Source: Prochlorococcus sp. AG-412-J13
GTDB lineage: Bacteria > Cyanobacteriota > Cyanobacteriia > PCC-6307 > Cyanobiaceae
Direction: 5' to 3'
Length of the DNA stretch: 64,000 bases
NCBI GenBank assembly: GCA_003214815.1
Contig: QCLE01000011.1
Span: 1-64,000, forward strand
Shown here: positions 37,854 to 48,404 of the stretch, in pieces
Layout of the letters: every line of letters starts with the position of its first letter
Numbering within the stretch: the first letter of the stretch is position 1
Notes under the pieces: model-generated
Database searches by the model: none
What the model saw: only the letters and a program-made list of their open reading frames with translations
What the model was told of the DNA's origin: nothing
Position numbers and translations under genes: made by a program

Positions 37854-39089
37854 CTAATTAAGAGTCTTTCGTGTACTAATCATACCTATGTATCCTGTTG
37901 ATTCTAATGAACATCTTAGTAACATTCCTGCAATAAAAAAAGACGCGATTAATGAATTGCCACCATAACTAATGAAGGGTAATGGTAAGCCTGTAGTAGG
38001 CATTGAACCTGTTGCTACAGCAATATGTATTATTGACTGACCTGTCAACAATACACCACATCCGATAGCAACTAATTTTGTATAGTTGTTCCTGCACTTA
38101 AGACTAATTTGTAGGCATATATAAGAGAATACTGCTAAAAATCCTAAGAATAAAGTACACCCCAATAAACCAAATTCTTCCGCAAAAATGGCAAAAATAA
38201 AATCTGTATACATGAACGGTAGATACTGTAATTTTTGTATAGACAGTCCAAACCCTTGGCCAAATAGACCACCTGAACCTATGGCTAATAAACTCTGAAC
38301 CAATTGAAATCCACTTTCTTGTTGATCTTTCCAGGGATTAATAAATGAAGAAACTCTAAGTTTTTGATATTCGTTATTAAGGATACTAATACATCCAGTG
38401 ATGAATCCTAATGAAGCAAATGAGCAAAGAGAGCTAAGTTTTACCCCTCCACATAAACCCATTACCCAAAAAAGAATTCCAGTTAATGATGCAGTACTTA
38501 AATTAGGCTGCTTAAGTATTAATAAAATTAATAAACCAAAGGAGAATATTGAAATTAATTTTTTATCATTCTTTATAAGATTCCAATGAGCAAAAAGGTT
38601 AGAAGCTTCAAGAATTAGAAAGGGTTTTATTAATTCAGATGGTTGCAGACGTAAATTCCCTATTACTAGCCATCTTGAAGAGCCATTCACTGTAATTCCA
38701 GTAATATTAGTTAGAAATATTAAAAAAAATAAAATATAAAAAATAATTCTTGAAAACTTTAAAAGATTTCTAATGTTCGTATTAAGGACGAAATAAAAAA
38801 GACCAATGCCTGGAATTGTCCAAATAATTTGTTTTTTTAAGAAATAAGACCAATTTCCCATTTCTCTACTAGCCACCCACCAACTTGCCGATCCTAGGAT
38901 GCATATTCCTAATATTGACCAAATTCCTACGAGGATAACGAGGATCTTTGCCTCATAAGGCCATATTTTCCAAGGCAAAGGAAAAATAGATTCTATTAAA
39001 TTGCTTTTATTACTTTTTTTACAAGGACTATGGTTTTTTTTTCTTTTAGAAATTCTTTTATATTTTATTTTTTCTTGACTTATCTCCAA
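37854..39089 (-). CDS. ftsW: FtsW-type SEDS glycosyltransferase
   Basis: SEDS proteins polymerise glycan strands of peptidoglycan; FtsW acts in division. The 411-aa protein has about ten spans and the SEDS segments SSRWLVIGNLRLQPSELIKP, QPNLSTASL, FIFAIFAEEFGLLG, and TTGLPLPFISYGGNSLIASF. The first ~45 residues are basic and Ser/Lys-rich, which suggests a cytoplasmic tail. RodA is the alternative; the C-terminal PTTGLPLPFISYGG form fits FtsW better. The start is TTG. The 268-base spacer to atp1 contains a strong dyad. Confidence 0.87.
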   Translation of the reverse strand: MEISQEKIKYKRISKRKKNHSPCKKSNKSNLIESIFPLPWKIWPYEAKILVILVGIWSILGICILGSASWWVASREMGNWSYFLKKQIIWTIPGIGLFYFVLNTNIRNLLKFSRIIFYILFFLIFLTNITGITVNGSSRWLVIGNLRLQPSELIKPFLILEASNLFAHWNLIKNDKKLISIFSFGLLILLILKQPNLSTASLTGILFWVMGLCGGVKLSSLCSFASLGFITGCISILNNEYQKLRVSSFINPWKDQQESGFQLVQSLLAIGSGGLFGQGFGLSIQKLQYLPFMYTDFIFAIFAEEFGLLGCTLFLGFLAVFSYICLQISLKCRNNYTKLVAIGCGVLLTGQSIIHIAVATGSMPTTGLPLPFISYGGNSLIASFFIAGMLLRCSLESTGYIGMISTRKTLN

Positions 39090-39155
39090 TTTTTTTTTAG
39101 ATGTATATGTACTATTGAGACGTTTAATTCAGATTTTGCCAAGTCTTTTATTAAC

Positions 39156-39172
39156 GTTTTACAGTGTAAAAC
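39156..39172. promoter_or_regulatory. 17-base perfect palindrome between ftsW and the atp operon
   Basis: GTTTTACAGTGTAAAAC is an exact inverted repeat (8-base arms, one central base). It lies 67 bases upstream of the ftsW start and 186 bases before atp1. It contains G/C in both half-sites and so is less likely to be chance than plain A/T palindromes. It looks like a dimeric-repressor operator; the regulator is unknown. Confidence 0.5.
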
Positions 39173-39357
39173 AATTAAAAAGATGACTTTTCATAAATTT
39201 TATTCTTGAAGAATAAAGTAAAAAATGGTCTATAGATTCATCATAAATCTTAAGAATTAATTTTTTATAAAAAAAAACTAGCTAAAAGGCACCTCTCCGT
39301 GATAGATTCCGTGAGTTTATATACTTACTTCAAACCATTCAGAGAGGGTTCTAAACT

Positions 39358-39834
39358 ATGTTCACATCAGTGGACTCAAATAGAAAAAAACTTGAGCATC
39401 CCTCTAATGAGAATGTTCAATTTCCTCGATCCCTGAATAATTCGATCATCAAAGAAAGTAAATCTGGCATTGCCAATCAAATAGATAATTTGCTTTCTCA
39501 AAATGATGAATACACAAAATTACAATTAACAATTTTTGGAATTACTTTTATTGTTTCTATTTTATTAGCTTCAATAACTGGAATTTTTCTAGGATTTACT
39601 TTTGGTTTCAGTATTTTTATAGGTGCAATAGCCGGTATTTTTTACCTACGTTTGCTTGCCAAAAGTATAGGGAAACTTGGTAAAGAATCATCAGGTGTAT
39701 CAAAATTGCAACTATTAGTTCCAGTTTGCCTCTTTATTTTTGCGAGCAAGCTAGGATCTTTGGATATTTTTCCTGCAATGATAGGTTTTTTCATTTATAA
39801 GCCTTCACTCATTCTTTATTTTTCACGTTCTTAA
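39358..39834 (+). CDS. atp1: ATP synthase protein I (Atp1)
   Basis: The 158-aa product has a polar ~58-residue N-terminus, then four hydrophobic helices ([70 protein letters not shown]). AtpI proteins are small membrane proteins coded first in atp operons and assist c-ring assembly; the sequence is poorly conserved, so position carries much of the call. It is 23 bases before atpB. Confidence 0.87.
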   Translation: MFTSVDSNRKKLEHPSNENVQFPRSLNNSIIKESKSGIANQIDNLLSQNDEYTKLQLTIFGITFIVSILLASITGIFLGFTFGFSIFIGAIAGIFYLRLLAKSIGKLGKESSGVSKLQLLVPVCLFIFASKLGSLDIFPAMIGFFIYKPSLILYFSRS

Positions 39835-39857
39835 GTAAATTTTTTTATTCAAAACAA

Positions 39858-40583
39858 ATGTTTTTTAATTCCTTGCTAACAAATTTTGCAGCATTAGAAG
39901 TTGGTCAACATCTTTATTGGCAAATTGGAAATATCAGACTACATGGGCAGGTATTTTTAACATCTTGGATTTTATTAGGAGCGTTATTAGTTTTTATTTC
40001 TTTAGGAACTAAAAAGATGGAAAATGATCCTAAAGGCCTTCAAAACTTGCTTGAGTTCCTCTGGGATTACATAAGAGATCTTGCTAGGACGCAAATAGGT
40101 GAAAAAGTTTATAGAGATTGGATGCCATTTATAGGTACTTTATTTTTATTCGTCTTTGTTAGTAATTGGGGAGGAGCTTTAATTCCTTGGAGATTGATTA
40201 AGTTACCAAGTGGAGAATTAGGAGCACCTACTGCTGATATCAATACAACTATAGCCTTGGCTTTATTGGTTTCACTTTCTTATTTCTATGCAGGTTTAAG
40301 CAATAAGGGTTGGAGATACTTCGAATACTATGTTCACCCAACTCCGATTATGCTTCCTTTCAAAATTCTAGAGGATTTTACCAAACCTTTATCACTCTCT
40401 TTCAGGCTATTTGGAAATATTTTGGCCGATGAACTTGTTGTTGGTGTTCTAGTCTTCTTAGTTCCACTAATTCTACCAATACCTGTTATGTTTCTAGGAT
40501 TGTTTACTAGTGCAATTCAGGCATTGATTTTCGCAACTTTAGCTGCCTACTACATTGGAGAAGCTGTTGAAGAACATCATTAG
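39858..40583 (+). CDS. atpB: ATP synthase subunit a
   Basis: Subunit a forms the proton half-channels beside the c-ring in thylakoid and plasma membranes. The 241-aa protein has five to six spans and the conserved [21 protein letters not shown] segment with the essential arginine (SFRLFGN). [21 protein letters not shown] and [23 protein letters not shown] are typical. It is separated from atpE by 165 bases that carry two hairpins. Confidence 0.97.
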   Translation: MFFNSLLTNFAALEVGQHLYWQIGNIRLHGQVFLTSWILLGALLVFISLGTKKMENDPKGLQNLLEFLWDYIRDLARTQIGEKVYRDWMPFIGTLFLFVFVSNWGGALIPWRLIKLPSGELGAPTADINTTIALALLVSLSYFYAGLSNKGWRYFEYYVHPTPIMLPFKILEDFTKPLSLSFRLFGNILADELVVGVLVFLVPLILPIPVMFLGLFTSAIQALIFATLAAYYIGEAVEEHH

Positions 40584-40600
40584 CTGTCTTCCAATACATT

Positions 40601-40669
40601 CAGACGCTTTTACAAAGGGTCTGTAATCTGGCAAAATATTTAATCGCGTAGGTCTGAAAATATCAGACC
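40601..40669 (+). promoter_or_regulatory. Two hairpins with alternative pairing, upstream of atpE
   Basis: Hairpin 1 (40601-40623): CAGAC/GTCTG outer stem, a G-G mismatch, CTTT/AAAG inner stem, 3-base loop. Hairpin 2 (40651-40669): GGTCTG/CAGACC with a 7-base loop. Because the arms share the same sequence, segments 1 and 3 or 2 and 4 can also pair, giving mutually exclusive folds. There is no T run, so these look like processing, stability or switch elements in the atpB-atpE spacer. Confidence 0.55.
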
Positions 40670-40730
40670 CATTCTTAAATCAAAGGATGTCCAAGCGTGT
40701 ATGACAAAAAAGATTTATCACAAGTATTAA

Positions 40731-40994
<264 letters not shown>

Positions 40995-40999
40995 AAGTT

Positions 41000-41046
41000 A
41001 ATATTGCTTTTACTCTTTATTAGCAATATTTAAATTTAATTTTTTA
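41000..41046 (+). terminator. Hairpin with T-rich tail after atpE (possible partial terminator)
   Basis: A perfect 9-base inverted repeat, AATATTGCT (41000-41008) and AGCAATATT (41022-41030), with a 13-base loop lies 5 bases after the atpE stop and is followed by an A/T stretch ending in T6. It could end a share of transcripts or protect the atpE mRNA 3' end. atpF2 begins 33 bases later on the same strand, so full termination is unlikely. Confidence 0.5.
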
Positions 41047-41062
41047 ACTTCAACCGAATCAT

Positions 41063-41524
41063 ATGTTGGCCTTTAATTTTTTTGGTGCTACAGAAGGTGG
41101 ATTATTTGATATAAATGCCACTTTGCCACTAATGGCGATACAAGTAGTTGCTCTAACTTACATATTAAATTCTCTCTTTTTTAAGCCTGTTGGTAATGTT
41201 GTTGAAAAAAGAGAAAAGTTTGTAAGTAATAATATTATTGAGGCCAAAAATAAGCTTTCAGAGGTTAAAAAATTAGAAGCTGATTTAATGACTCAGCTTC
41301 AAAGTGCTCGTTCAGAAGCTCAAAGAATTGTGGGCGAAGCTGAGAATGAGTCTGACAAGCTTTATAAAGAAGCACTAGAACTTGCTAACAATGAAGCAAA
41401 TGCTTCAAAAGAAAAAGCAAGACTAGAAATTGAAAGTCAGACATCTGCTGCTCGTGATCAACTTTCTAAACAGGCTGATGATTTAAGCGAACTTATTGTT
41501 AATAGACTGATTCTAGAAAAATGA
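41063..41524 (+). CDS. atpF2: ATP synthase subunit b'
   Basis: Photosynthetic organisms use a b/b' heterodimer as the stator stalk. The 153-aa protein has one N-terminal span ([18 protein letters not shown]) and a long charged coiled coil ([27 protein letters not shown] onward), as expected. It overlaps atpF by 4 bases. Confidence 0.95.
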   Translation: MLAFNFFGATEGGLFDINATLPLMAIQVVALTYILNSLFFKPVGNVVEKREKFVSNNIIEAKNKLSEVKKLEADLMTQLQSARSEAQRIVGEAENESDKLYKEALELANNEANASKEKARLEIESQTSAARDQLSKQADDLSELIVNRLILEK

Positions 41525-42033
41525 ATTTAACTCTCTTAGCTACAGAAGGTTTTGGATTAAATTTCGATTTATTCGAAACTAATATCCTTAATTGGGCTGT
41601 AGTGGTTTTTGGCCTTTATAAATTTTTGCCTGGTTTTCTAGGTAAAATGCTTCAAAAAAGAAGAGAAGGAATTCTTCTTGAATTAAAAGATGCTGAAGAT
41701 CGACTGCTCAATGCAACTCAAGCTTTAGAGAAGGCAAAGAAAGACTTATCTTTAGCAGAAGAAAAAGCTTCTCAAATAAAAGCAGATTCTCTCAAAAGAT
41801 CTGAATCAATCAGAATGGAAAGTGAGAAAAAAGCAATCGAAGAGATGGCACGAATTAAACAAAGTGCAATTTCCGATGAGAGCTCTGAAGCCTCCAGAGC
41901 AATTTCTCAACTTCGAAAAGAAGCTGTTGAATTGGCAATTAAGAAAGCTTTAGATTCTCTACCAAATAGACTTGATAAAACAACACAAGAAAATTTGGTT
42001 ACTCAATCAATTAACAATATTGAGGTGAATTAA
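41521..42033 (+). CDS. atpF: ATP synthase subunit b
   Basis: The 170-aa protein has an N-terminal span ([21 protein letters not shown]) followed by a coiled coil rich in Lys, Glu and Ala ([21 protein letters not shown]). It pairs with b' as the peripheral stalk. The ATG start overlaps the atpF2 stop; the atpH start overlaps its own stop by one base (TAATG), indicating coupled translation through the stator genes. Confidence 0.96.
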   Translation: MNLTLLATEGFGLNFDLFETNILNWAVVVFGLYKFLPGFLGKMLQKRREGILLELKDAEDRLLNATQALEKAKKDLSLAEEKASQIKADSLKRSESIRMESEKKAIEEMARIKQSAISDESSEASRAISQLRKEAVELAIKKALDSLPNRLDKTTQENLVTQSINNIEVN

Positions 42034-42575
42034 TGCCACTTTTAAATACAGTTACTACACCATATGCAGAGGCATTACTTCAAGTTGTAAATGAAAATTC
42101 GCAAACTGAAGAGATTGTTTCTGAGGTTAAACAACTTTTAGAATTATTAAATGATTCCCCTGAATTGGAGAAGACACTATCCTCTCCCATTTTAGAGACA
42201 GATGCTAAGAAGAAAATCATTATTGAAATTTTTTCAAATAAGGTAAATTCTTCTTTACTGAATTTCTTGAAATTATTAGCCGATAGGCAAAGAATTGGAA
42301 TTATTACTTCTATTCTTGAAAGGTTTTTAGAGATTTATCGAGAAAATAGTAATATTGCTTTAGCAACTGTTACTTCAGCAGTCGAGCTTACCGATGAACA
42401 GAAAGGTTTAATTACCCAAAAGATCATCAATATAGCAGGAACTGAAAAATTAGAACTTGTAACTAAAATTGACCCATCTCTTATTGGTGGTTTCGTCGCC
42501 AGTGTAGGATCAAAAGTAATTGATGCTTCCCTTGCTTCACAAATTAGAAAACTTGGTTTGTCACTTTCCAAGTAA
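42033..42575 (+). CDS. atpH: ATP synthase subunit delta
   Basis: Delta joins the peripheral stalk to the alpha/beta head. The 180-aa protein has TPYAEALLQVVNENSQ at the N-terminus, LLNFLKLLADRQRIGIITSILERFLEIY, and the C-terminal KIDPSLIGGFVASVGSKVIDASLASQIRKL typical of OSCP/delta. A clear ribosome-binding site (GAGGTG) precedes the ATG inside atpF. Confidence 0.96.
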   Translation: MPLLNTVTTPYAEALLQVVNENSQTEEIVSEVKQLLELLNDSPELEKTLSSPILETDAKKKIIIEIFSNKVNSSLLNFLKLLADRQRIGIITSILERFLEIYRENSNIALATVTSAVELTDEQKGLITQKIINIAGTEKLELVTKIDPSLIGGFVASVGSKVIDASLASQIRKLGLSLSK

Positions 42576-42593
42576 CTTTTAAATCAACCTTAA

Positions 42594-44123
<1,530 letters not shown>

Positions 44124-44142
44124 ATTTATTTAAGGAAACATA

Positions 44143-45093
44143 ATGGCAAATCTTAAAGAAATTAGAGATCGAATAGTTTCTGTTAAAAATACACGAAAAA
44201 TAACAGAAGCTATGAGATTAGTGGCAGCTGCAAAAGTTAGGAGGGCACAAGATCAAGTTCTTAAGAGTAGGCCTTTTGCAGATAAACTTGCTCGGGTTTT
44301 AGAAAATATTCAATCTAGAGTTCAGTTTGAAGCTGTAGATTCTCCTCTTCTATCAAAAAGAGATGTAAAAACAATTTCTTTGGTATGCATAACTGCTGAT
44401 AGAGGATTATGTGGAGGATACAATACCAACATAATAAAGAAGGTGGAAATTAGGTATGCAGAGCTGATTAAACAAGGTTATGAACCAAATTTGATCTTAG
44501 TTGGTAAAAAGGCAATAGGTTATTTCCAAAATAGGAAAGATAGATACACAATTAAAAGCACATTTAAAGAGCTGGAACAGGTACCAACTGTAACAGATTC
44601 TGATGGGATAACTAGTGAAGTCTTAGCTGAATTTCTTTCAGAAAATTCTGATAGGGTAGAGATTATATATACTAAATTCATTACTTTAGTCAGTTGTGCG
44701 CCTGTAGTTCAAACATTGTTGCCACTAGACCCTCAAGGCATTGCAGATGAAAATGATGAAATTTTTCGATTGACTACAAAAGATAGTAAGTTACTTGTTG
44801 AAAAATCAAATATTGAAAAAAGTGACTCAGAGAAGTTACCATCAGATATAGTTTTTGAACAAAGTCCTGATCAACTATTAGATTCGTTATTACCATTATA
44901 TTTACAGAATCAGGTACTAAGAGCTCTTCAAGAGTCGGCAGCTTCAGAACTCGCTTGTAGGATGACTGCTATGAATAATGCGAGTGATAATGCTAAAGAA
45001 TTAGCAAGTACTTTGAACCTAACCTATAACAAAGCCAGACAAGCAGCTATTACTCAAGAAATTTTAGAAGTTGTAGGAGGTTCAGCAGTTTAG
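44143..45093 (+). CDS. atpG: ATP synthase subunit gamma
   Basis: Gamma is the rotating central shaft. The 316-aa protein has MANLKEIRDRIVSVKNTRKITEAMRLVAAAKVRRAQ, TADRGLCGGYNTNIIKK, and the C-terminal ASELACRMTAMNNASDNAKEL. It carries the cyanobacterial/plastid insertion (about residues 196-240: DEIFRLTTKDSKLLVEKS onward), but that insertion has no cysteine pair, so the thioredoxin switch of plant gamma is absent, as in other cyanobacteria. A good Shine-Dalgarno (AAGGAAA) precedes it. Confidence 0.97.
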   Translation: MANLKEIRDRIVSVKNTRKITEAMRLVAAAKVRRAQDQVLKSRPFADKLARVLENIQSRVQFEAVDSPLLSKRDVKTISLVCITADRGLCGGYNTNIIKKVEIRYAELIKQGYEPNLILVGKKAIGYFQNRKDRYTIKSTFKELEQVPTVTDSDGITSEVLAEFLSENSDRVEIIYTKFITLVSCAPVVQTLLPLDPQGIADENDEIFRLTTKDSKLLVEKSNIEKSDSEKLPSDIVFEQSPDQLLDSLLPLYLQNQVLRALQESAASELACRMTAMNNASDNAKELASTLNLTYNKARQAAITQEILEVVGGSAV

Positions 45094-45109
45094 CAATAAG
45101 ATTTAGGAT

Positions 45110-45436
45110 ATGCCTGAATACAATATTAAAGTTCAATTTGAGCAAAAGACTTTTAGTTTTTTATGTTCTGAAGATCAAGATATTATTTCAGCGGCAAAAA
45201 TGAATGGAATAGATTTACCAAGTAGTTGTTGTTCAGGAGTTTGTACAGATTGTGCATCCATGATATTGGAAGGATCTGTAGATCAACAAGATGCTATGGG
45301 ATTAAATGATGATTTAAGGGAAAAGGGCTTTGCACTTTTGTGTGTGGCATATCCCAAGTCAGATTTGAATATTGTTATTGGTAAAGAAGTTGAAGATGAT
45401 TTATATAATGATCAATTTGGTAAATATCAAAAATGA
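45110..45436 (+). CDS. 2Fe-2S plant-type ferredoxin
   Basis: The 108-aa protein is a plant-type ferredoxin with ligands Cys40, Cys45, Cys48 (SCCSGVCTDC) and Cys78 (LLCVAYP). It is soluble and would carry electrons from photosystem I or to special acceptors. The sequence differs from the main photosynthetic PetF (CCSGV instead of CRAGA), so it is likely a minor ferredoxin. It starts 16 bases after atpG and overlaps a 63-aa gene by 4 bases. Confidence 0.92.
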   Translation: MPEYNIKVQFEQKTFSFLCSEDQDIISAAKMNGIDLPSSCCSGVCTDCASMILEGSVDQQDAMGLNDDLREKGFALLCVAYPKSDLNIVIGKEVEDDLYNDQFGKYQK

Positions 45437-45624
45437 AATTAAGTTCAGTTGATTATTATTTAGATTGGCCAGTTTCAATAAAATTAAAAAATTTAAGGGA
45501 ATTTATCATTGCAAATTTAGAAAAAAAAGGTGATTTAATTCGATGGTCAATTGTTGATATTCAAAATTCTATTGACTCTTTTGGAACAAAAAAACTTAAA
45601 ATTAAAGCTGTCTTAGCTAATTAA
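45433..45624 (+). CDS. Small hypothetical protein after ferredoxin
   Basis: A 63-aa protein (KLSSVDYYLDWPVSIKLKNLREFIIANLEKKGDLIRWSIVDI, then a Lys-rich end) that I do not recognise. Its start overlaps the ferredoxin stop (ATGA, 4 bases), the sign of coupled translation, so it is likely real. It has no cysteines and no membrane segment. The DUF3326 gene follows 27 bases later. It could be a ferredoxin partner, by context alone. Confidence 0.7.
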   Translation: MKLSSVDYYLDWPVSIKLKNLREFIIANLEKKGDLIRWSIVDIQNSIDSFGTKKLKIKAVLAN

Positions 45625-45651
45625 AAAATATAAATTGAAATATTTTCAATA

Positions 45652-46710
45652 ATGGAAAATTCACCAACAATATTCATTGTTCCAACTGGTATTGGTTGCG
45701 AAGTGGGAGGTTTTGCAGGGGATGCACTTCCTACCGCTAAATTATTAGCATCGGCAAGTGGATGTTTAATTACTCATCCAAATGTTATGAATGGCGGTAC
45801 TCTTTCTGAAAAAGATAAAAATATTTTTTATGTTGAGGGTTATAGTTTAGATCGACTTGCTAAAGGAGAAATCGCTTTAAAAAGGGTAAAGCAACAGAAA
45901 ATTGGGATAATTTTTGATTCAGCCATCGAAAAAGAAATATTAGTAAGACATTTACAAGTTGCTGATGCATGTGTTTCTACTTTAGGGATTAATGTTCATT
46001 CTTATGTGATTACAAAAAAGCCATTAAACATAGTTCTTGATTCTGATTCTTCAAAAATCAGTGGTGGCACAATCGAAAATCCTGATACTCTTATTGATGC
46101 TGGAAAATGTTTAATAGAAAAAGGAGTTACAGCAATAGCAATTGTGGCAAAATTTCCAGATGATCCAGATTCTTTAGAAACAAATATCTATCGAGAGGGG
46201 AAAGGGGTTGATCCTATTGCTGGAGTAGAAGCAGTTATAAGTCATTTAATAAGCAAATTTTTAAAAGTTCCCTGTGCTCACGCACCTGCTTTAAATCCAA
46301 TTGAATTGAATGAAAACTTAGATCCTCGTGCAGCTGCAGAAGAAATAGGATACACATTTTTACCATCAGTACTGATTGGGTTAAGCAATGCACCTGACAT
46401 TGTTGAATTGCCTGCTAAAAATGAATCAATCTCACTACACCCTGATCAGATTGAATCTATTGTTGTTCCTAATGGTGCATTAGGTGGAGAAGCAGTACTA
46501 GCAGGGATTGAAAAAGGTTTAAATATTATCTCTGTAAAAAATCAAAATACATTAAAAGTGACAAATGAGTTTTATGATTATCCCAATCTTTTTGAAGTGG
46601 AAAATTATTTAGAAGCTGCAGGCATAATTCTTGCTATTAAAAAAGGTATCAACCTTGGTTCAGTAAAACGGCCTTTAAAAAAAATCCAACAGTGTTTTTA
46701 TAGTGTTTAA
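45652..46710 (+). CDS. DUF3326 protein
   Basis: The 352-aa protein matches DUF3326, a cyanobacterial and plant family of unknown function: FIVPTGIGCEVGGFAGDALPTAKLLASA, HPNVMNGGTLSEKDKNIFYVEGYSLDR, AHAPALNPIELNENLDPRAAAEEIGYTFLPSVL. It appears to be a soluble alpha/beta protein with a Gly-rich N-terminal loop. It is the last gene of the ferredoxin set and overlaps the convergent nadE stop by 4 bases. Confidence 0.88.
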   Translation: MENSPTIFIVPTGIGCEVGGFAGDALPTAKLLASASGCLITHPNVMNGGTLSEKDKNIFYVEGYSLDRLAKGEIALKRVKQQKIGIIFDSAIEKEILVRHLQVADACVSTLGINVHSYVITKKPLNIVLDSDSSKISGGTIENPDTLIDAGKCLIEKGVTAIAIVAKFPDDPDSLETNIYREGKGVDPIAGVEAVISHLISKFLKVPCAHAPALNPIELNENLDPRAAAEEIGYTFLPSVLIGLSNAPDIVELPAKNESISLHPDQIESIVVPNGALGGEAVLAGIEKGLNIISVKNQNTLKVTNEFYDYPNLFEVENYLEAAGIILAIKKGINLGSVKRPLKKIQQCFYSV

Positions 46711-48404
46711 TAAGATATTGCTATGGGAACTCTCCAGTCACTTCCTAATGATTGACTGCTTAGTTTTAGGATTGGAGGAGCCTGTTTTCTTTTAAATTCC
46801 GCTTTTTTTATTAGTGAGATAATTTTTAAAATTAAATCTTTTTTATAACCATCTTCTTCTAGTTGTAGTAAATCTTTTTTCTCTTCAATAATTCCTTTGA
46901 GAATATTATCTAAAATGGAATAAGGTGGGAGAGAATCAGTATCTAATTGATCAGGACCTAATTCGGCACTTGGAGCTTTCGTACGTATATTTTCTCCAAT
47001 TAAATCTTTACTAGTATCTAACATATATGATTTTCTATGATTAATTGAATCTTCGCTATCAAGCCAATTGCATAATTTAAAAACATAAGTTTTATATAAA
47101 TCTCCAATTACCGATAATCCCCCATTCATATCACCATAAAGTGTGCAATATCCTACAGCTAGCTCTGATTTATTTCCTGTTGAAAGTAATAAATGCTTTT
47201 CTTGATTTGCTAAAGCCATCAGAAGTGTTCCTCTGATTCTTGATTGAATATTTTGATTTGTTATTTCAGCCATCTCGAAAGATATGGTATTTATAAAAGA
47301 TTCTTCAAAAGAGCTCATCAAATTTTCAATTGGGATGCTATTGAAATTTATTTTTAATCTTCTTGCTAAATCTTTCGCATCACTCTTTGAATGAGATGAG
47401 CTCCATTTAGAGGGCATTGAGACGCAATAAATATTATTACTGCCAAGAGCAGCTGTCGCAATTGCTGAAACTAGTGCTGAATCAATGCCACCACTTAGTC
47501 CAATTAAAGCTGTTTTAAAACCGCATTTTTGAGCATAATCTCTAACACCAAGGACTAATGCATCAAAAATTGATGACATCTCAGACTTTTCAAATTTATT
47601 TTTTTGAGGTTTTGTTTGCTCAATTTCCCAACTGGAGAGGTCTTCTGAAAAAGATTTTAATTGCTTAATTTTAGATCCGTTCTTATCAAGAATAAAACTA
47701 TTTCCATCAAAAATTAAATTATCATTTGCTCCAATCTGGTTTACATATATCAGCGGTACTTGAAGATATTGAGCAGCAAAACTGGAAACTTTGGATCTTA
47801 GCTCTAACTTTTTAAAGGTATATGGGGAGGCCGATAAGTTAACTAAAATATCAACTTTTTTTTTCTTTAAATCAAAAATAGGATTCTTTTTATGAATTCC
47901 TCTACCTTCTATATTTTTGTTGACCCATAAATCCTCACATATAGTAAAGCCAAGTCGCCAAGTTTTATTATTAATTTCTTTTGTTAGTACGGAAACTTTT
48001 TCTTCAGATCTAAAGTATCTTTTCTCATCAAATACTTCATAGGTGGGAAGAATAATTTTACGAGCAATTATTTTCCACTCACCGCGCTCAAGCAATGCAA
48101 TAGAATTATAAAGATTTGGGAAAAAAGAATCATTTATTATCTCAGCTATCCCTACTGTGATACTCAAGTTTCCATATTTTTTATTAATATTTAAGGCTAA
48201 TTGGTCAAGAATTTGATATTGATTTTTGATTAAATTTTTTTTAAGAAGTAGGTCGTTCGCTGGATATCCCCATAGTGATAATTCTGGAGTGAGCACTAAA
48301 TCAGCAGAAGTTGAGCTAGCTTTCGAAGCAGTACAAAGTATTTTTTTTGCATTACCCTCTAAATCACCAACAACTGGATTAATTTGAGCAAGTAAAAACT
48401 TCAT
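46707..48404 (-). CDS. nadE: Glutamine-dependent NAD+ synthetase
   Basis: NadE amidates nicotinic acid adenine dinucleotide to NAD+. The 565-aa protein fuses an N-terminal nitrilase-like glutaminase (Glu41, Lys116 and Cys156 in LGFTICEDLW form the triad) to a C-terminal ATP-pyrophosphatase domain (SGGIDS, 304-309; LLSTGNKSELAVGYCTLYGDMNGG). The length fits the glutamine-dependent class. Its start overlaps the nadD stop by 4 bases, placing the last two steps of NAD synthesis in one operon. Confidence 0.96.
   Translation of the reverse strand: MKFLLAQINPVVGDLEGNAKKILCTASKASSTSADLVLTPELSLWGYPANDLLLKKNLIKNQYQILDQLALNINKKYGNLSITVGIAEIINDSFFPNLYNSIALLERGEWKIIARKIILPTYEVFDEKRYFRSEEKVSVLTKEINNKTWRLGFTICEDLWVNKNIEGRGIHKKNPIFDLKKKKVDILVNLSASPYTFKKLELRSKVSSFAAQYLQVPLIYVNQIGANDNLIFDGNSFILDKNGSKIKQLKSFSEDLSSWEIEQTKPQKNKFEKSEMSSIFDALVLGVRDYAQKCGFKTALIGLSGGIDSALVSAIATAALGSNNIYCVSMPSKWSSSHSKSDAKDLARRLKINFNSIPIENLMSSFEESFINTISFEMAEITNQNIQSRIRGTLLMALANQEKHLLLSTGNKSELAVGYCTLYGDMNGGLSVIGDLYKTYVFKLCNWLDSEDSINHRKSYMLDTSKDLIGENIRTKAPSAELGPDQLDTDSLPPYSILDNILKGIIEEKKDLLQLEEDGYKKDLILKIISLIKKAEFKRKQAPPILKLSSQSLGSDWRVPIAISY

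Noticed and set aside
44128-44136. GGAAACA motif as a possible Yfr2-type RNA
   Set aside because: It is a single copy acting as the ribosome-binding site of atpG; Yfr2-type RNAs carry repeated motifs in a structured RNA.
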